From: Deltaproteobacteria bacterium UBA2385
GTDB lineage: Bacteria > Myxococcota_A > UBA796 > UBA2385
Assembly: GCA_002343455.1 (NCBI GenBank)
Contig: DDSR01000416.1
Location: forward strand, 1-47,346
Length of the DNA stretch: 47,346 nucleotides
Direction: 5' to 3'
Shown: positions 24,784-35,023 of the stretch, piece after piece
Numbering within the stretch: position 1 is the stretch's first letter
Layout: the number at the start of each line of letters is the position of its first letter
Made by a program: the position numbers and the translations under genes
The notes under the pieces: model-generated
Databases searched by the model: none
What the model saw: only the letters and a program-made list of their open reading frames with translations
Told to the model about the DNA's origin: nothing

Positions 24784-25469
24784 CGGCCCAGCCTCGCCTT
24801 CAGCAGGTCGAGGCCCAGCGCGCCGCAGGTGCTCAGCCGCACATGGGAGCGGCCACCCTGGCGCGGCCGCCCGCGAACCTGCTGCTCCTGCACCGGCAGG
24901 CCGCGGCGCTTCGCCTCGATCAGCACCTCGGCGTCCAGGAACCAGCCGTCCGAGCGCAGCGCCCTGGGGTCCAGCGCGAGGCGCGGCCAGAGCTTGGGGT
25001 TGCCGTTGACGTCCAGCGCCCCCAGGCCGCCCCAGGCGAGGTTGGCCAGCGCGTTCCAGCCCAGCGAGGCCAGCTTGCGGTCGCCCCCGTCGGGGCGGAA
25101 GCGCCGCCGCACCTTGAGCAGGGCCGGCGCGGGCAGCCGCTGGGCGCGGTCCCAGAGCGCGCGCACATCCTCGGGGTCCACCTGCCCGTCGGCGCAGAGG
25201 AAGCCCAGCCAGTCGCCGCTCGTCCGCGCGAGGCCCGTGCGCACGCCCAGCCCGTAGCCGCGGTTCTGGGGCACGCGCGCCCCGCGGACCCGGGGATCCG
25301 CTCGCTCCAGCCCGGCGATGACCTCGCCGGTGCGGTCCAGGCTGCCGTTGTCGACCAGGATCAGCTCCAGCTGCTCGCCTCTGAAGGCCTCCAGCAGGGC
25401 GCGCGCCGTCTGGGGCAGGACCTCCTCCTCGTTGAAGCAGGGCAGGACCAGGGAGAGGCTGCGGCTCAC
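24780..25469 (-). CDS. Family 2 glycosyltransferase
   Basis: This 229-residue GT-A fold enzyme of family GT2 has SLSLVLPCFNEEEVLPQTAR at the start, then LILVDNGSLDRTGEVI and NRGYGLGVRTGLARTSGDW. LGFLCADGQVDPED holds the nucleotide-sugar metal site, though it reads CADGQ where DxD is usual. There are no membrane helices, so it is a DPM1-like cytoplasmic transferase that probably works on a polyprenyl-phosphate or sugar acceptor. The GTG start 25469 overlaps the epimerase stop as GTGA, and its stop overlaps the methyltransferase start as GTGA. Confidence 0.9.
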   Translation of the reverse strand: MSRSLSLVLPCFNEEEVLPQTARALLEAFRGEQLELILVDNGSLDRTGEVIAGLERADPRVRGARVPQNRGYGLGVRTGLARTSGDWLGFLCADGQVDPEDVRALWDRAQRLPAPALLKVRRRFRPDGGDRKLASLGWNALANLAWGGLGALDVNGNPKLWPRLALDPRALRSDGWFLDAEVLIEAKRRGLPVQEQQVRGRPRQGGRSHVRLSTCGALGLDLLKARLGR

Positions 25470-26281
25470 CGCCCCTCCTCGGGCGAGAGGCTCAGGGCGA
25501 GAGCCTGCTCGAAAGGGGTCAGGGAGCGCGGCCCGAGGCGATCGTGCAGCTCCCGCAGGTCGGCCGGCCGTTGCGGGACCGGCGTCGACGGGCGAGCGTT
25601 CCAGAGAAAGCTCGTCGGTTCCAGCCCCAGCAGGCTCGCAGCGACGCCGACCACCTCCTCCACCGTGCGCAGCTGCCCGCTGCCCAGCTCGACCGTCCCG
25701 GATCGGGGCGCGGCGCTCAGCTGCAGCATCAGCGTGGCCGCGTCCTCCACGAAGAGCCAGTCGCGCGCCTCGCAGGGATCGCCGAGGGCCAGGGGAGGGG
25801 AGCGCTCGCCCCGGGCCAGGGCGAGCAGCGAGGGCAGCAGGCGGCCTTGGGCCTCGCCGGGCCCGAAGACCTGGAAGAGGCGCAGCTGCAGCGTGATCAC
25901 CTCGCTCTCCCCGGCCGCGCGCAGCGCTTCGCTTCCGGCGCGCTTGCTCCTGCCGTAGGCGGAGTCGCCCTCCTCCGCGATCGAGCCGGCGTGGATCAGC
26001 GCCCGAGGGCCTCCCAGCGCCGCCAGCCCGTCCTGCAGCCGCGCCGGGAGCAGCGTGTTCAGCCTGTGCAGGGTCGCGGGGTCGCCTTGGCCCGGTCGGG
26101 CCCCGCTCCCGGCGAGGTTGAAGACCCGCCGCGGTCGCCAGGCCCGCAGCGCCGCCGAGATCGCCGCCGGGTCGCCCAGGTCCAGCTCCGCCCGGCCCGG
26201 TCGACGGGCGAGGGGCAGGAGCCGGGCGAGGTGCTGGCCGATGAAGCCGGAGGCGCCCAGGATCAGTGTGTCGGTTGGCAA
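25466..26281 (-). CDS. NAD-dependent epimerase/dehydratase family protein
   Basis: This 271-residue short-chain dehydrogenase of the sugar epimerase/dehydratase type has the dinucleotide loop GASGFIG at residues 9-15 and the catalytic pair Y109-K113 (YGRSK), with RLFQVFGPGEAQGRLL and RDWLFVEDAATLML later. It would act on a nucleotide sugar in the cytoplasm. The start is TTG 26281 with GAGG 5 bases upstream. It is the first gene of a three-gene run with GT2 and the C-methyltransferase, each coupled by GTGA. Which of epimerisation, reduction or dehydration it performs cannot be told. Confidence 0.9.
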   Translation of the reverse strand: MPTDTLILGASGFIGQHLARLLPLARRPGRAELDLGDPAAISAALRAWRPRRVFNLAGSGARPGQGDPATLHRLNTLLPARLQDGLAALGGPRALIHAGSIAEEGDSAYGRSKRAGSEALRAAGESEVITLQLRLFQVFGPGEAQGRLLPSLLALARGERSPPLALGDPCEARDWLFVEDAATLMLQLSAAPRSGTVELGSGQLRTVEEVVGVAASLLGLEPTSFLWNARPSTPVPQRPADLRELHDRLGPRSLTPFEQALALSLSPEEGR

Positions 26282-26316
26282 GCGGGCCTCGGCAGGAGGC
26301 TCAGTCTACCGGAGGC

Positions 26317-27042
26317 TCAGTCCAACGGCAGCGCCGCCGCCTGTTCGGTCCAGCCGGCCCGCTCCAGCACCCGGCGCATATAGGCCACAGCGGGCCCCGA
26401 GGCGCGAGCCGCGCGGGAGAGGGCGTTGTCGGTCGGAGTGGCCAGGATGTGCCACAAGAAGGCCCCCACCACCGCGTCGGTCGTCGAGGGCTCGGCGCCG
26501 AAGACGAAGCCCTCGTCGGGCAGCAGCACCACCAGCGACTCCAGGTCGGCCAGCCCGATCTGGTAGACCGTCTCCTGCTTGTGTCGAGCCAGGCCGTGGC
26601 CGTGCATGCTCTTGCGGGCGCCGCTGCGCAGGTAGCCCGTCAGCAGCGGCCCGATCACCGGCGGCAGCATCCCCACCAGGACCGGGCGCTGGTGCTTCCA
26701 GCCCTCCTCGTCCAGCCAGCGGCTGTAGACCAGGACCCAGTAGAGGTTCTCCTCGCAGGTCCGGCGCATCAGGTGGCCCAGGGCCCGCTGCTTCGGGTCC
26801 AGTCCGCCGTCCATGTCGACGTCCAGGCGGGCCTTGCAGGCCTCGATGATCATGCCCGAGTCGGCGACCAGCTCGCCCCCCACGCGGGCGGTCGGCAGCT
26901 TGCCGGTCGGCGACTGCCGCACATCGCCCGACTTCACCTCGTGGGGGATCCCGGCCAGGCGCAGGAAGAGCTCGACCTTGGTGCAGAAGGGGCTGACGCT
27001 CGAGAGGCCGTAGGCGGGGGGGAACTGGTAGAGGGTGACCAC
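26317..27042 (-). CDS. Glutathione S-transferase-like protein
   Basis: This 241-residue protein has a thioredoxin-like N-terminal domain (VTLYQFPPAYGLSSVSPFCT, then KVELFLRLAGIPHEVKSGD). SPTGKLPTARVGGELVADSG is the glutathione-contact strand and cis-proline region. The helical C-terminal domain contains ADLESLVVLLPDEGFVFGAE and PSTTDAVVGAFLWHI. This plan resembles the failed-axon/metaxin branch more than classical GSTs. C20 sits near the place of an active-site cysteine. The start is GTG 27042 with GAGG 6 bases upstream. It is divergent from fmt by 60 bases. A detoxifying role is inferred from family only. Confidence 0.85.
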   Translation of the reverse strand: MVTLYQFPPAYGLSSVSPFCTKVELFLRLAGIPHEVKSGDVRQSPTGKLPTARVGGELVADSGMIIEACKARLDVDMDGGLDPKQRALGHLMRRTCEENLYWVLVYSRWLDEEGWKHQRPVLVGMLPPVIGPLLTGYLRSGARKSMHGHGLARHKQETVYQIGLADLESLVVLLPDEGFVFGAEPSTTDAVVGAFLWHILATPTDNALSRAARASGPAVAYMRRVLERAGWTEQAAALPLD

Positions 27043-27102
27043 GTGCGACCTCGAAGGGGTGAGGGTCCGACGGACAGGCTATCACCGCCGACAGGAGCAC
27101 CG

Positions 27103-28017
27103 ATGCGCATCGTCTTCATGGGCACGCCCGACTTCGCCGTCCCCTCACTCGACGCCCTGGTCGCCGCCGGCCACGAGGTCCTCGCCGTCGTCGCCCAGCC
27201 CGACGCCGCCTCCGGCCGCGGCCTCAAGATCAACCGCCCGGCCACCGCCCTGCGCGCCGAGGAGCTCGGCCTCCCCGTCCGCCAGCCGCGGGCCATCAAC
27301 TCCGGCCCCTTCCGCGACTGGTTCACCTCCGAGCCCTTCGACCTCGCCGTCGTCGTCGCCTACGGCCGCATCCTCAAGCCCTGGCACCTCGCCGCGCCCC
27401 GCCTGGGCTGCCTCAACGTCCACGCCAGCCTGCTCCCCCGCTGGCGAGGGGCCGCCCCCGTCCACCACGCCATCCTCGCCGGCGACACCCGCACCGGCGT
27501 CTGCACCATGCAGATGGCCGAGGGCCTCGACACCGGCGACATCCTGCTCTGCGCCGAGACCCCCATCGGCCCCGAGGAGTGCGTCGGCGAGCTCTGGGAG
27601 CGCCTCGCCCACCTGGGCGCCGAGCTCCTCGTCCAGACCCTCGACCAGCTGCCTCAGCTGCGGCCTCGCCCCCAGGACGAAGCCCAGGCCACCCTCGCCC
27701 CGCCCCTGGCCCGGGCCGACTGCGCCGTCGACTGGTCCCAGCCCGCCGGCCGCGTCCACGACCGCATCCGCGGCCTCTCCCCCTGGCCCGGCGCCTGGAC
27801 CCTCCATCGCGGCCAGCCCTTCAAGCTCTGGCGGAGCCGGATCGTCGAGGCCGCCGGCCCGCCCGGGCAGGTCCTGCAGGCCGACGAGCGCCTCGTGGTC
27901 GCCTGCGGCCAGGGAGCCGTCGAGCTCCTGGAAGCCCAAGCCGCCGGCGGACGCCGAATGTCGGGGAGGGAGCTGTGCAATGGGCGGAAGGTGGCCGTCG
28001 GCGACCTCCTGCGCTGA
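27103..28017 (+). CDS. fmt: Methionyl-tRNA formyltransferase
   Basis: This enzyme formylates initiator Met-tRNA with 10-formyl-tetrahydrofolate so that translation can begin. The 304 residues open with MRIVFMGTPDFAVPSL and carry the catalytic set N105, H107 and D143 (CLNVHASLLPRWRGAAP and AEGLDTGDILL), plus the folate-binding SLLP. The C-terminal tRNA-contact domain is present (RIRGLSPWPGAWT, ending RRMSGRELCNGRKVAVGDLL). AGGAG lies 5 bases before ATG 27103. Def and rsmB, frequent neighbours, are not present. It converges with the sulfatase-like gene with only 3 bases between stops. Confidence 0.96.
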   Translation: MRIVFMGTPDFAVPSLDALVAAGHEVLAVVAQPDAASGRGLKINRPATALRAEELGLPVRQPRAINSGPFRDWFTSEPFDLAVVVAYGRILKPWHLAAPRLGCLNVHASLLPRWRGAAPVHHAILAGDTRTGVCTMQMAEGLDTGDILLCAETPIGPEECVGELWERLAHLGAELLVQTLDQLPQLRPRPQDEAQATLAPPLARADCAVDWSQPAGRVHDRIRGLSPWPGAWTLHRGQPFKLWRSRIVEAAGPPGQVLQADERLVVACGQGAVELLEAQAAGGRRMSGRELCNGRKVAVGDLLR

Positions 28018-28020
28018 GCG

Positions 28021-30522
28021 CTATTCCAGGTAGCCGAGCACCCGCAGGGCCTCGATCTGCCCCTCGCTGGCGGGATCCTCGCCGGCTTGCCGGGCCTCGC
28101 TCTCCAGCGGCACCAGCACCGAGCCGGCCCGGATGGTCAGGGCGCCGCCGCCCACCCGGTAGCGCCCCGGCCCCAGCGGTCGCTCGCCCTCGCCTACGAC
28201 CAGGCGCGCCCGGGCCTCGGCGCCGGGTCCCAGCAGGTAGAGGCTGCCGACGCCCAGCCCCCCGGGCCGCACCCGGACCCGCCCCTCGACCAGCTCGACC
28301 TGGGCGATCTGCTCGGGCCAGACCGCGGGCTGCTCGCCCCACTCCAGGTTGGCCCGGCGGTTCAAGCCGGCCTCGGGGTCGATGACACCGGCGCGCTCGA
28401 CGGGCTGGTCGAGGATCAGCTCGAAGGGCGGCAGCTCGCCCTCCAGGTCGATCCGCCAGCCCGCGCCCGCCGGCCAGCCGGTCGCCTCGGCCAGCAGCCG
28501 ATCCCAGGGCGCCGCCTCGAAGTCGGCCCCCACCAGGTTCTGCCGCTCGCCGGGGTCCGCGTCCAGGTCGTAGAGCTCCTGCTGCCCGGAGAGCGTGTGC
28601 AGGATGTACTTGTGCAGCGCCCCACCCGGCGTGCGGCCGACCACCGCCCAGCGCTCACGGTCGAACATCAGGTAGCCCAGGTGCAAGGGCCGCTGCTCCA
28701 GCGTTGCCGCCAGCTCGGCGCCCCCTTCCTCGCCCCCGCCCCCTCCCTCGTCCACGAGGCTCCAGACGCTCTGTCCATCCAGCTCGCCCGCGGCCTGCAC
28801 CCCCAGGGCCTCGTAGATGGTCGGCGCGATGTCGGCCAGCGAGACCGGGGCCTCCACCGTCCTCGCCGCCCCACCCGGGCGGCGCACCCAGAACAGGACC
28901 CGGTTGAGCTCGTCGTACAGGCTGTGGTTGTGCTCGAAGGCTCCGTGCTCCCAGAGCTCCTCGCCGTGATCCGAATGTACGATCAGCAGCGTCCTCCCCG
29001 GCAGCGCCTCCAGCGCCTTCAGCAGGCGCCCCACCTGGGCGTCGGTGTAAGCGAGCTCGCCGTCGTAGCGCCCGCCGATGAAGGCCCGCTGGTCGGGGCC
29101 GATCAGCCCCTCCTGCTCCTGCTGGCGGATGGACCAGCGGTTGAAGCGGTCGGGCACCGCTCCCCGCTGCCCCTCCTCGACGAAGCGGTCCCGGTAGGGT
29201 TCGGGCGCCAGGTAGAAGGTGTGAGGATCCATCAGGTGCAGGAAGAGGAAGCTGTCCTCCTGCTCATGGGCGCTCAGCCAGGCCAGCGCCCGGTCGACCT
29301 GCAGATCGGCCCGAGCCCCGTCGTCGTAGCTCCAGTGCTGGTAGCCGTCGGCGAAGCCCAGCCGGGGGGCGAGGTGGACGTTGGCGACGATGCCGGCCGT
29401 CTGCATTCCCGCCCGGGAGAGGACCTCGCCGATGTTGGTGGCCTCCAGCGCCCGCAAGGGCCAGCGGCCGGTGAGAGAGGTGCGAAAGCTCGGCCGGGTG
29501 CGAGGCGCGGGCGCCCAGGTCCGCTGGAAGACCACCGACTCGCGGGCGAGGCGGTCCAGGTTCGGCGAGGTCGAGCGCGCGTAGCCGTTGACCCCCAGGC
29601 GGTCGACCCGCAGCGTGTCGATGCCGATCAGCACCACCCGCACCGGGTCGGCCTCCGCGGACTCCGGCCAGACCACCCGCGGATCTCCGACGCAGAGGTA
29701 GTCGCGGGCCGGATCGCCCAGGCTCTCGCTGCTCAGCTCGACCCGCACCGTCTGGCCCGCCCAGGGCCCCAGGTCCGCCGTCAGCGACCGCCAGGGCTCG
29801 CCGCCGCTCACCTCCTCGGTCCAGACGCTCTGTCCCTGAACGGTCAGGCGCAGGGCCGCCCGCGCCTCGGCCTGCACATTGGGTCGGGCGAGGCCGAGCT
29901 GGAGCTGAAGCTGGGCCCCCCCGGCGGGCAGCGCGAGCTCGAAGCTGGCGGTCGAGGGAGCGGGCAGGTACAGGCAGGGGTGGGTCATCGAGCCCAGGCT
30001 GAGCTGCTTTCTGGCGTGCTCCAGCGCCGTCTTGCCGCTGGTCCGCAAGTTCCAGTCCGCCTCCAGCGTCGCGTCGGACTGTCTCTGCAGGCGCAGCCCC
30101 GGCGTACGACGGCCGGGATCCGCCGAGCCCGAGAGCAGCACCTCTCCCTCGTGGACGCTCCAGCGGCCCTGCAGCCGGGGATCCGAGGTGATCCGGGTGT
30201 CCCAGACCACTGTCTCCTCCCCGCGGAGCAGCGACCAGCCCTCCGGCGCCAGGATGCTGCGCACAGGGGGCAGCTCCACCGGCGGGCTCGTCGCCCAGAT
30301 CCCGCCGTCGCTCCCCGGCAGCACCCGCCAGGGCCCGATCAGCGCGTGCTCCCCTCCCGGGTTCGCGTCGGCCGGCAGGTTGTCCGCGCTCAGGCTGAGG
30401 CTGGCGCGGTCGAGCTGGTCGAGCAGCCGCACCACCGCGCGGCCGTTGCTGACCCGAAAGGGCCGCGCCGGATCACGGGCCGGCTCGGAGCGGGTGCAGG
30501 CCAGGACGAGGAGGAGCAGCAT
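28021..30522 (-). CDS. Sulfatase-like lipoprotein with threonine at the nucleophile position
   Basis: This 833-residue lipoprotein has a very short signal, MLLLLVLAC (cysteine 9), and an in-frame TGA 9 bases before the ATG. Residues ~30-290 are beta-rich accessory domains. The alkaline-phosphatase-superfamily core follows: metal aspartate D302 (LIGIDTLRVDRLGVNGY), nucleophile region APAPRTRPSFRTSLTGRWP, and metal site D518-H519 with H526 (HSDHGEELWEHG). True sulfatases have C or S in CxPSR for conversion to formylglycine. Here T342 stands there, so phosphoryl or phosphoethanolamine transfer, or another hydrolysis, is more likely than sulfate release. It is the last gene of the phosphatase-CotH-lamin-tail operon. 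Confidence 0.87.
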   Translation of the reverse strand: MLLLLVLACTRSEPARDPARPFRVSNGRAVVRLLDQLDRASLSLSADNLPADANPGGEHALIGPWRVLPGSDGGIWATSPPVELPPVRSILAPEGWSLLRGEETVVWDTRITSDPRLQGRWSVHEGEVLLSGSADPGRRTPGLRLQRQSDATLEADWNLRTSGKTALEHARKQLSLGSMTHPCLYLPAPSTASFELALPAGGAQLQLQLGLARPNVQAEARAALRLTVQGQSVWTEEVSGGEPWRSLTADLGPWAGQTVRVELSSESLGDPARDYLCVGDPRVVWPESAEADPVRVVLIGIDTLRVDRLGVNGYARSTSPNLDRLARESVVFQRTWAPAPRTRPSFRTSLTGRWPLRALEATNIGEVLSRAGMQTAGIVANVHLAPRLGFADGYQHWSYDDGARADLQVDRALAWLSAHEQEDSFLFLHLMDPHTFYLAPEPYRDRFVEEGQRGAVPDRFNRWSIRQQEQEGLIGPDQRAFIGGRYDGELAYTDAQVGRLLKALEALPGRTLLIVHSDHGEELWEHGAFEHNHSLYDELNRVLFWVRRPGGAARTVEAPVSLADIAPTIYEALGVQAAGELDGQSVWSLVDEGGGGGEEGGAELAATLEQRPLHLGYLMFDRERWAVVGRTPGGALHKYILHTLSGQQELYDLDADPGERQNLVGADFEAAPWDRLLAEATGWPAGAGWRIDLEGELPPFELILDQPVERAGVIDPEAGLNRRANLEWGEQPAVWPEQIAQVELVEGRVRVRPGGLGVGSLYLLGPGAEARARLVVGEGERPLGPGRYRVGGGALTIRAGSVLVPLESEARQAGEDPASEGQIEALRVLGYLE

Positions 30523-30531
30523 CCGGCGCGC

Positions 30532-31709
<1,178 letters not shown>

Positions 31710-31710
<1 letters not shown>

Positions 31711-33044
31711 CACAGCCCCCAGCTCGTGCGCATCGAGTCCGAGCGCCCATAGACCCAGGTCCGGACCCCGTCCTGGTAGGAGCCCACGTAGACGTCGCTG
31801 CACTCGCGGCGCGGATCGCTGGCCGCGTCGGCGGCGATCAACGCCGACTGCTGCACGATCAGCTCCAGCAGCGCGTCGGTGTTCACCGCCTCGAGCAGCT
31901 CGGCCACCGCCGCCTGTTGGGCCGCCCAGCACTCGGCGTTCGTCCAGCAGGTGTTCGCCAGGGTCCCGGAGGGCGAGGCCCAGCTCAAGCCCCAGCTCCA
32001 GTCGTGCAGGAAGGCGTAGTCCAGGTCCCAGGGGATCATCTCGGCCTTGCCGTCCTCGGGGTCGAAGTAGATCCGGTAGTTGTTGCGGTTCATGCAGTAG
32101 CCGTCGACGTGGCCGACCCACTGCTCGGCCGCCCACATCCTGTGCAGCGCCGGCCAGTCCAGCAGGGCGCCCATCCGTCCGTACCAGGACGGATTGCCGC
32201 GCATCGCGCTGTGCATGTCGGAGATCTCCTGGATGTCCGCCCAGCCGACGTCGGTGCCCTCCTCCAGCTGGTAGAGCGTGTCCAGCCCCGAGGCGAAGTC
32301 CAGCAGCGTGTAGCCCCAGCCTCCGTACCAGACGTACTTCCCGTCATAGAGGTTGCCGCTGGGGTCCGGGTAGTTGCGGGCGAGGAAGCGGTCGTCGGGC
32401 ACCTCGACGAGCTGATACAGACCGTAGTCCTGGCCGTTGATCTCCACCCGCGCCCAGCCCGTACGCGAGTGCGGCACCCCCGCCTGCTCGAAGACCTCGT
32501 AGCCGATCACCTCCTTCAGGTAGCCGCAGTCGACCACCGAGTTGTTCAGCGAGAGCGACTTCAGGCCGTAGAAGCGCTGGTCCTCGATGTACTGGTCGAA
32601 GTCGAGCTTGATCTTCGGCTTGCCCGTCAGCTCCCGAAAGGAGCCGATCTTGCCGCGCAGCCGCATGCCGACCCGCTCGACCTCCAGGCCGTCGATGGTG
32701 AAGCTCGCCTCGGCCCACTCGTAGGGCTCGCTCGTCAGCGCCGAGACGGACTCGGCCGACAGGCTGATCTCCACGACGTGGATCGTCTCCCGCGAGAAGA
32801 TCCAGGCGTCGTCCACCTCGGCGTCGGGGATCGTCTCCTCGGTGACCACCGGTTCGGGCTCGGGCTCGGGCTCGGGCTCCGGCTCGGGCTCGGGCTCCGG
32901 TCCCGTGTCCTCCGACGGCTCCGTGCCTCCATCGCTCGCACCCCCATCGCTCGCACCCCCATCGCTCGCACCCCCGTCCTGCTCCGCCGCCGGGGCCTCC
33001 TCGACCGTACAGGCCAGGGTCGTCAACAGCAGCAGCAGGGTCAT
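31710..33044 (-). CDS. CotH-family protein kinase, lipoprotein
   Basis: This 444-residue surface lipoprotein has signal MTLLLLLTTLAC (cysteine 12), then a DGGAS and Pro-Glu repeat linker to about residue 65. The CotH domain follows: IHVVEISLSAESV, GMRLRGKIGSFRELTGKP and KIKLDFDQYI (lysine of the ATP site). It continues with YGLKSLSLNN, DYGLYQLVEVPDDRFLARN, GHVDGYCMNRNNYRIYFDP and the metal-binding PWDLDYAF (W339, D340, D342). CotH proteins are atypical kinases that phosphorylate secreted or coat proteins, known from Bacillus spores. The motifs look intact. The start overlaps the alkaline phosphatase stop as ATGA. Substrates may include its lipoprotein neighbours; this is inference. Confidence 0.9.
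32851..32979. repeat. 6-bp and 15-bp tandem repeats in the CotH linker
   Basis: Positions 32851-32902 repeat the hexamer GGGCTC, with small changes, and encode alternating Glu-Pro. Positions 32926-32979 hold three copies of a 15-bp unit, CCCCCATCGCTCGCA, the first slightly diverged, encoding SDGGA units. Both code for the flexible spacer between the lipid anchor and the CotH domain, so length variation would alter only reach from the membrane. Confidence 0.88.
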
Positions 33045-34987
33045 GGCCAGAGCCGGGCAGGGGTGAGGGTCTCGCCCAGGCCGTCGATCTCGACCCGCAC
33101 GACCTGGAGGATCGGCACATCGGAGACGCTGGGCGCGGTGGAGGAGGAGAAGGGCGGCAGGGCCTGGTTGGAGGCGAGGGCGCCGTTGGTGTTGACCAGG
33201 TGCGCGAAGACGGCCAGCTCGCCGCCCTCGGCGGGCAGGCCGTCGGGGAAGAGCGCGGTCCAGGGCAGGAGGATCTCCGCCCCACCCTCGGTCAGCCCGG
33301 TGCCCGCTGCGGCCGAGGCCGGTCCGCCCAGGGCCAGGCTGCCGTCGCCGTAGTTGATCACCGTGTCCATCCACCACAGGTCGTCCGCCGCGCCGTGGCT
33401 GGGCGAGAACAGTCTCAGGCCGGCCTGCTCGCTGAAGGTCTTGCGCTTCAGGTAGGTGCCGGCGATCTGTCCGACCGCCGCGTCGAAGCCCAGCTCGGCG
33501 ATCTCGTGGCGAAAGCCGACGCGGGAGATCAGGTCGTCCAGATCGCCGTCGCTGTCGTTGAGCACCAGGTCGGCGCCGACCCCGGTCCCTGCGCCCAGGT
33601 CCAGGTCGATCCAGACCAGCAGGGCGTTGGCCTCGTCGTCGAAGACCCCGTCCAGGCCGATCCACAGCCCCTCGGCGTCCGTGCTCAGGCGGATCGCGTC
33701 GAGCTGGTTGTAGCCCGGGCCGAAGTCCGTCTCCCAGCTCTGGCGGACGATCCGGTCGCCCAGATCCTCCAGCCGACCGTCGGGCAGGCGGGGGGGCTCG
33801 GGGTCCGTGGCCTCCTCGCCCGCGATCGCCGCCGCCAGCAGGGCGTGGACCCAGAGGTTGTCCAGCCGCTGGCCGTCGATCGCGGCCACGCGCTCGCCCC
33901 AGCCCAGCAGGGGCACGTCGGCGTTGGTGTGATCGCCCCAGCGCCAGCTCACCAGCGGATCCTCGCCCTTGGCCCCGGCCTCCAGGATCTGCAGCCCGCC
34001 GCACTCGTGGTCGGCCGTGACCAGCACGCTCAGCTCGCGGTCGGTCCAGGCCTCGCCGCGCTCCAGGGCGGTGGCGATGGCGCGGTCGAGGTCGATCGTC
34101 TCCAGGTGGACCGCCTCCGAGCGCATCGCGTGGCTGGCGTGGTCGACGCGCGCCCCCTCCACCAGCAGGAAGAAGCCCTCGGGGTCGTCGGAGAGGCGGT
34201 CCAAGGCGAGGCCGACCAGCTCCGCCAGGGTCGGCTGGGCCTCGGCAGCGTCGACCCGGTACTCGAAGGCGTCCTCGGCCAGCAGGGCCAGCAGCGGCCG
34301 CCCGTCGTCGACCGCGCCGGCGAGGGCCTCGGCGTCGGTGATGAGCTGGAAGACCGCCGGATCGGCGACCTCGCCGAAGTCGGCGCGCCCGCCGCCGATC
34401 ATCAGGTCGGGCGGGGCGGCCAGCATGTCGGCGACGATCGCCTCGCGGTCGCCGCGGTCGTCGGTGTGCGCCAGGAAGGAGGCCGGGGTCGCGCCGGTCA
34501 GGCTGTCCGAGCTGATCACGCCGGTCGCCATGCCGCGGGCCTGGGCCTGGCGCAGCAGGCTCTCCACCGGGGCGAGGTCCCGGTCCACGCCGACGGCGTT
34601 GTTCCAGGTCTTGTGCCCGCTCGCCATCGCCGTGGCCGCCGCCGCCGAGTCGGTCAGCCCGCTGAGCGAGGCCGTGCTCATCCGCGCCTGGTAGGGGGCC
34701 GCCTGCATCGTCAGGCCCTCGCTGCCCCCGCTGGCCCGCAGGCTGCCGCCCTCCAGGTGCGGGAAGCCCATCCCGTCGCCGATGAAGAGGATCACCGCGG
34801 GGGGCAGGGGCTCCGCGGGCTCACCCGTGTCGGTCCCCCCATCGGAGCCGCCGTCGGTCCCCCCGTCTGCGCCCCCGTCGGTCCCGCCATCCCCCACCAA
34901 GGATCCCCCGTCCCCGGCAGAGGAGCCCGAGTCCGATCCTGCCGGCGTGGGGTCAGAGGTGCAGGCGAGCAGCGCGAGGAGCAGCAT
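33041..34987 (-). CDS. Alkaline phosphatase lipoprotein with C-terminal beta domain
   Basis: This 648-residue lipoprotein has the minimal signal MLLLALLAC, then an Asp/Gly-rich spacer to about residue 60. The phosphatase domain (about 62-400) has D71 (FIGDGMG), the serine nucleophile S114 (LTDSAAAATAMASGHK), GVISSDSLTGATPASFLAH, VEGARVDHASHA and TADHECGG (zinc and magnesium ligands). From about 425 a beta-sandwich domain follows (LWIGLDGVFDDEANALLVWI, ending near EILLPWTALFPDGLP), resembling carbohydrate- or DOMON-like modules. It would release phosphate from extracellular esters or phosphoproteins. It is the first gene of the operon that continues with CotH, lamin-tail and sulfatase-like proteins, each within 10 bases of the next. 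Confidence 0.93.
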   Translation of the reverse strand: MLLLALLACTSDPTPAGSDSGSSAGDGGSLVGDGGTDGGADGGTDGGSDGGTDTGEPAEPLPPAVILFIGDGMGFPHLEGGSLRASGGSEGLTMQAAPYQARMSTASLSGLTDSAAAATAMASGHKTWNNAVGVDRDLAPVESLLRQAQARGMATGVISSDSLTGATPASFLAHTDDRGDREAIVADMLAAPPDLMIGGGRADFGEVADPAVFQLITDAEALAGAVDDGRPLLALLAEDAFEYRVDAAEAQPTLAELVGLALDRLSDDPEGFFLLVEGARVDHASHAMRSEAVHLETIDLDRAIATALERGEAWTDRELSVLVTADHECGGLQILEAGAKGEDPLVSWRWGDHTNADVPLLGWGERVAAIDGQRLDNLWVHALLAAAIAGEEATDPEPPRLPDGRLEDLGDRIVRQSWETDFGPGYNQLDAIRLSTDAEGLWIGLDGVFDDEANALLVWIDLDLGAGTGVGADLVLNDSDGDLDDLISRVGFRHEIAELGFDAAVGQIAGTYLKRKTFSEQAGLRLFSPSHGAADDLWWMDTVINYGDGSLALGGPASAAAGTGLTEGGAEILLPWTALFPDGLPAEGGELAVFAHLVNTNGALASNQALPPFSSSTAPSVSDVPILQVVRVEIDGLGETLTPARLWP

Positions 34988-35023
34988 CCTGGCAGGATAG
35001 GTCAGCGCTCCCCAAGGAGCAAA

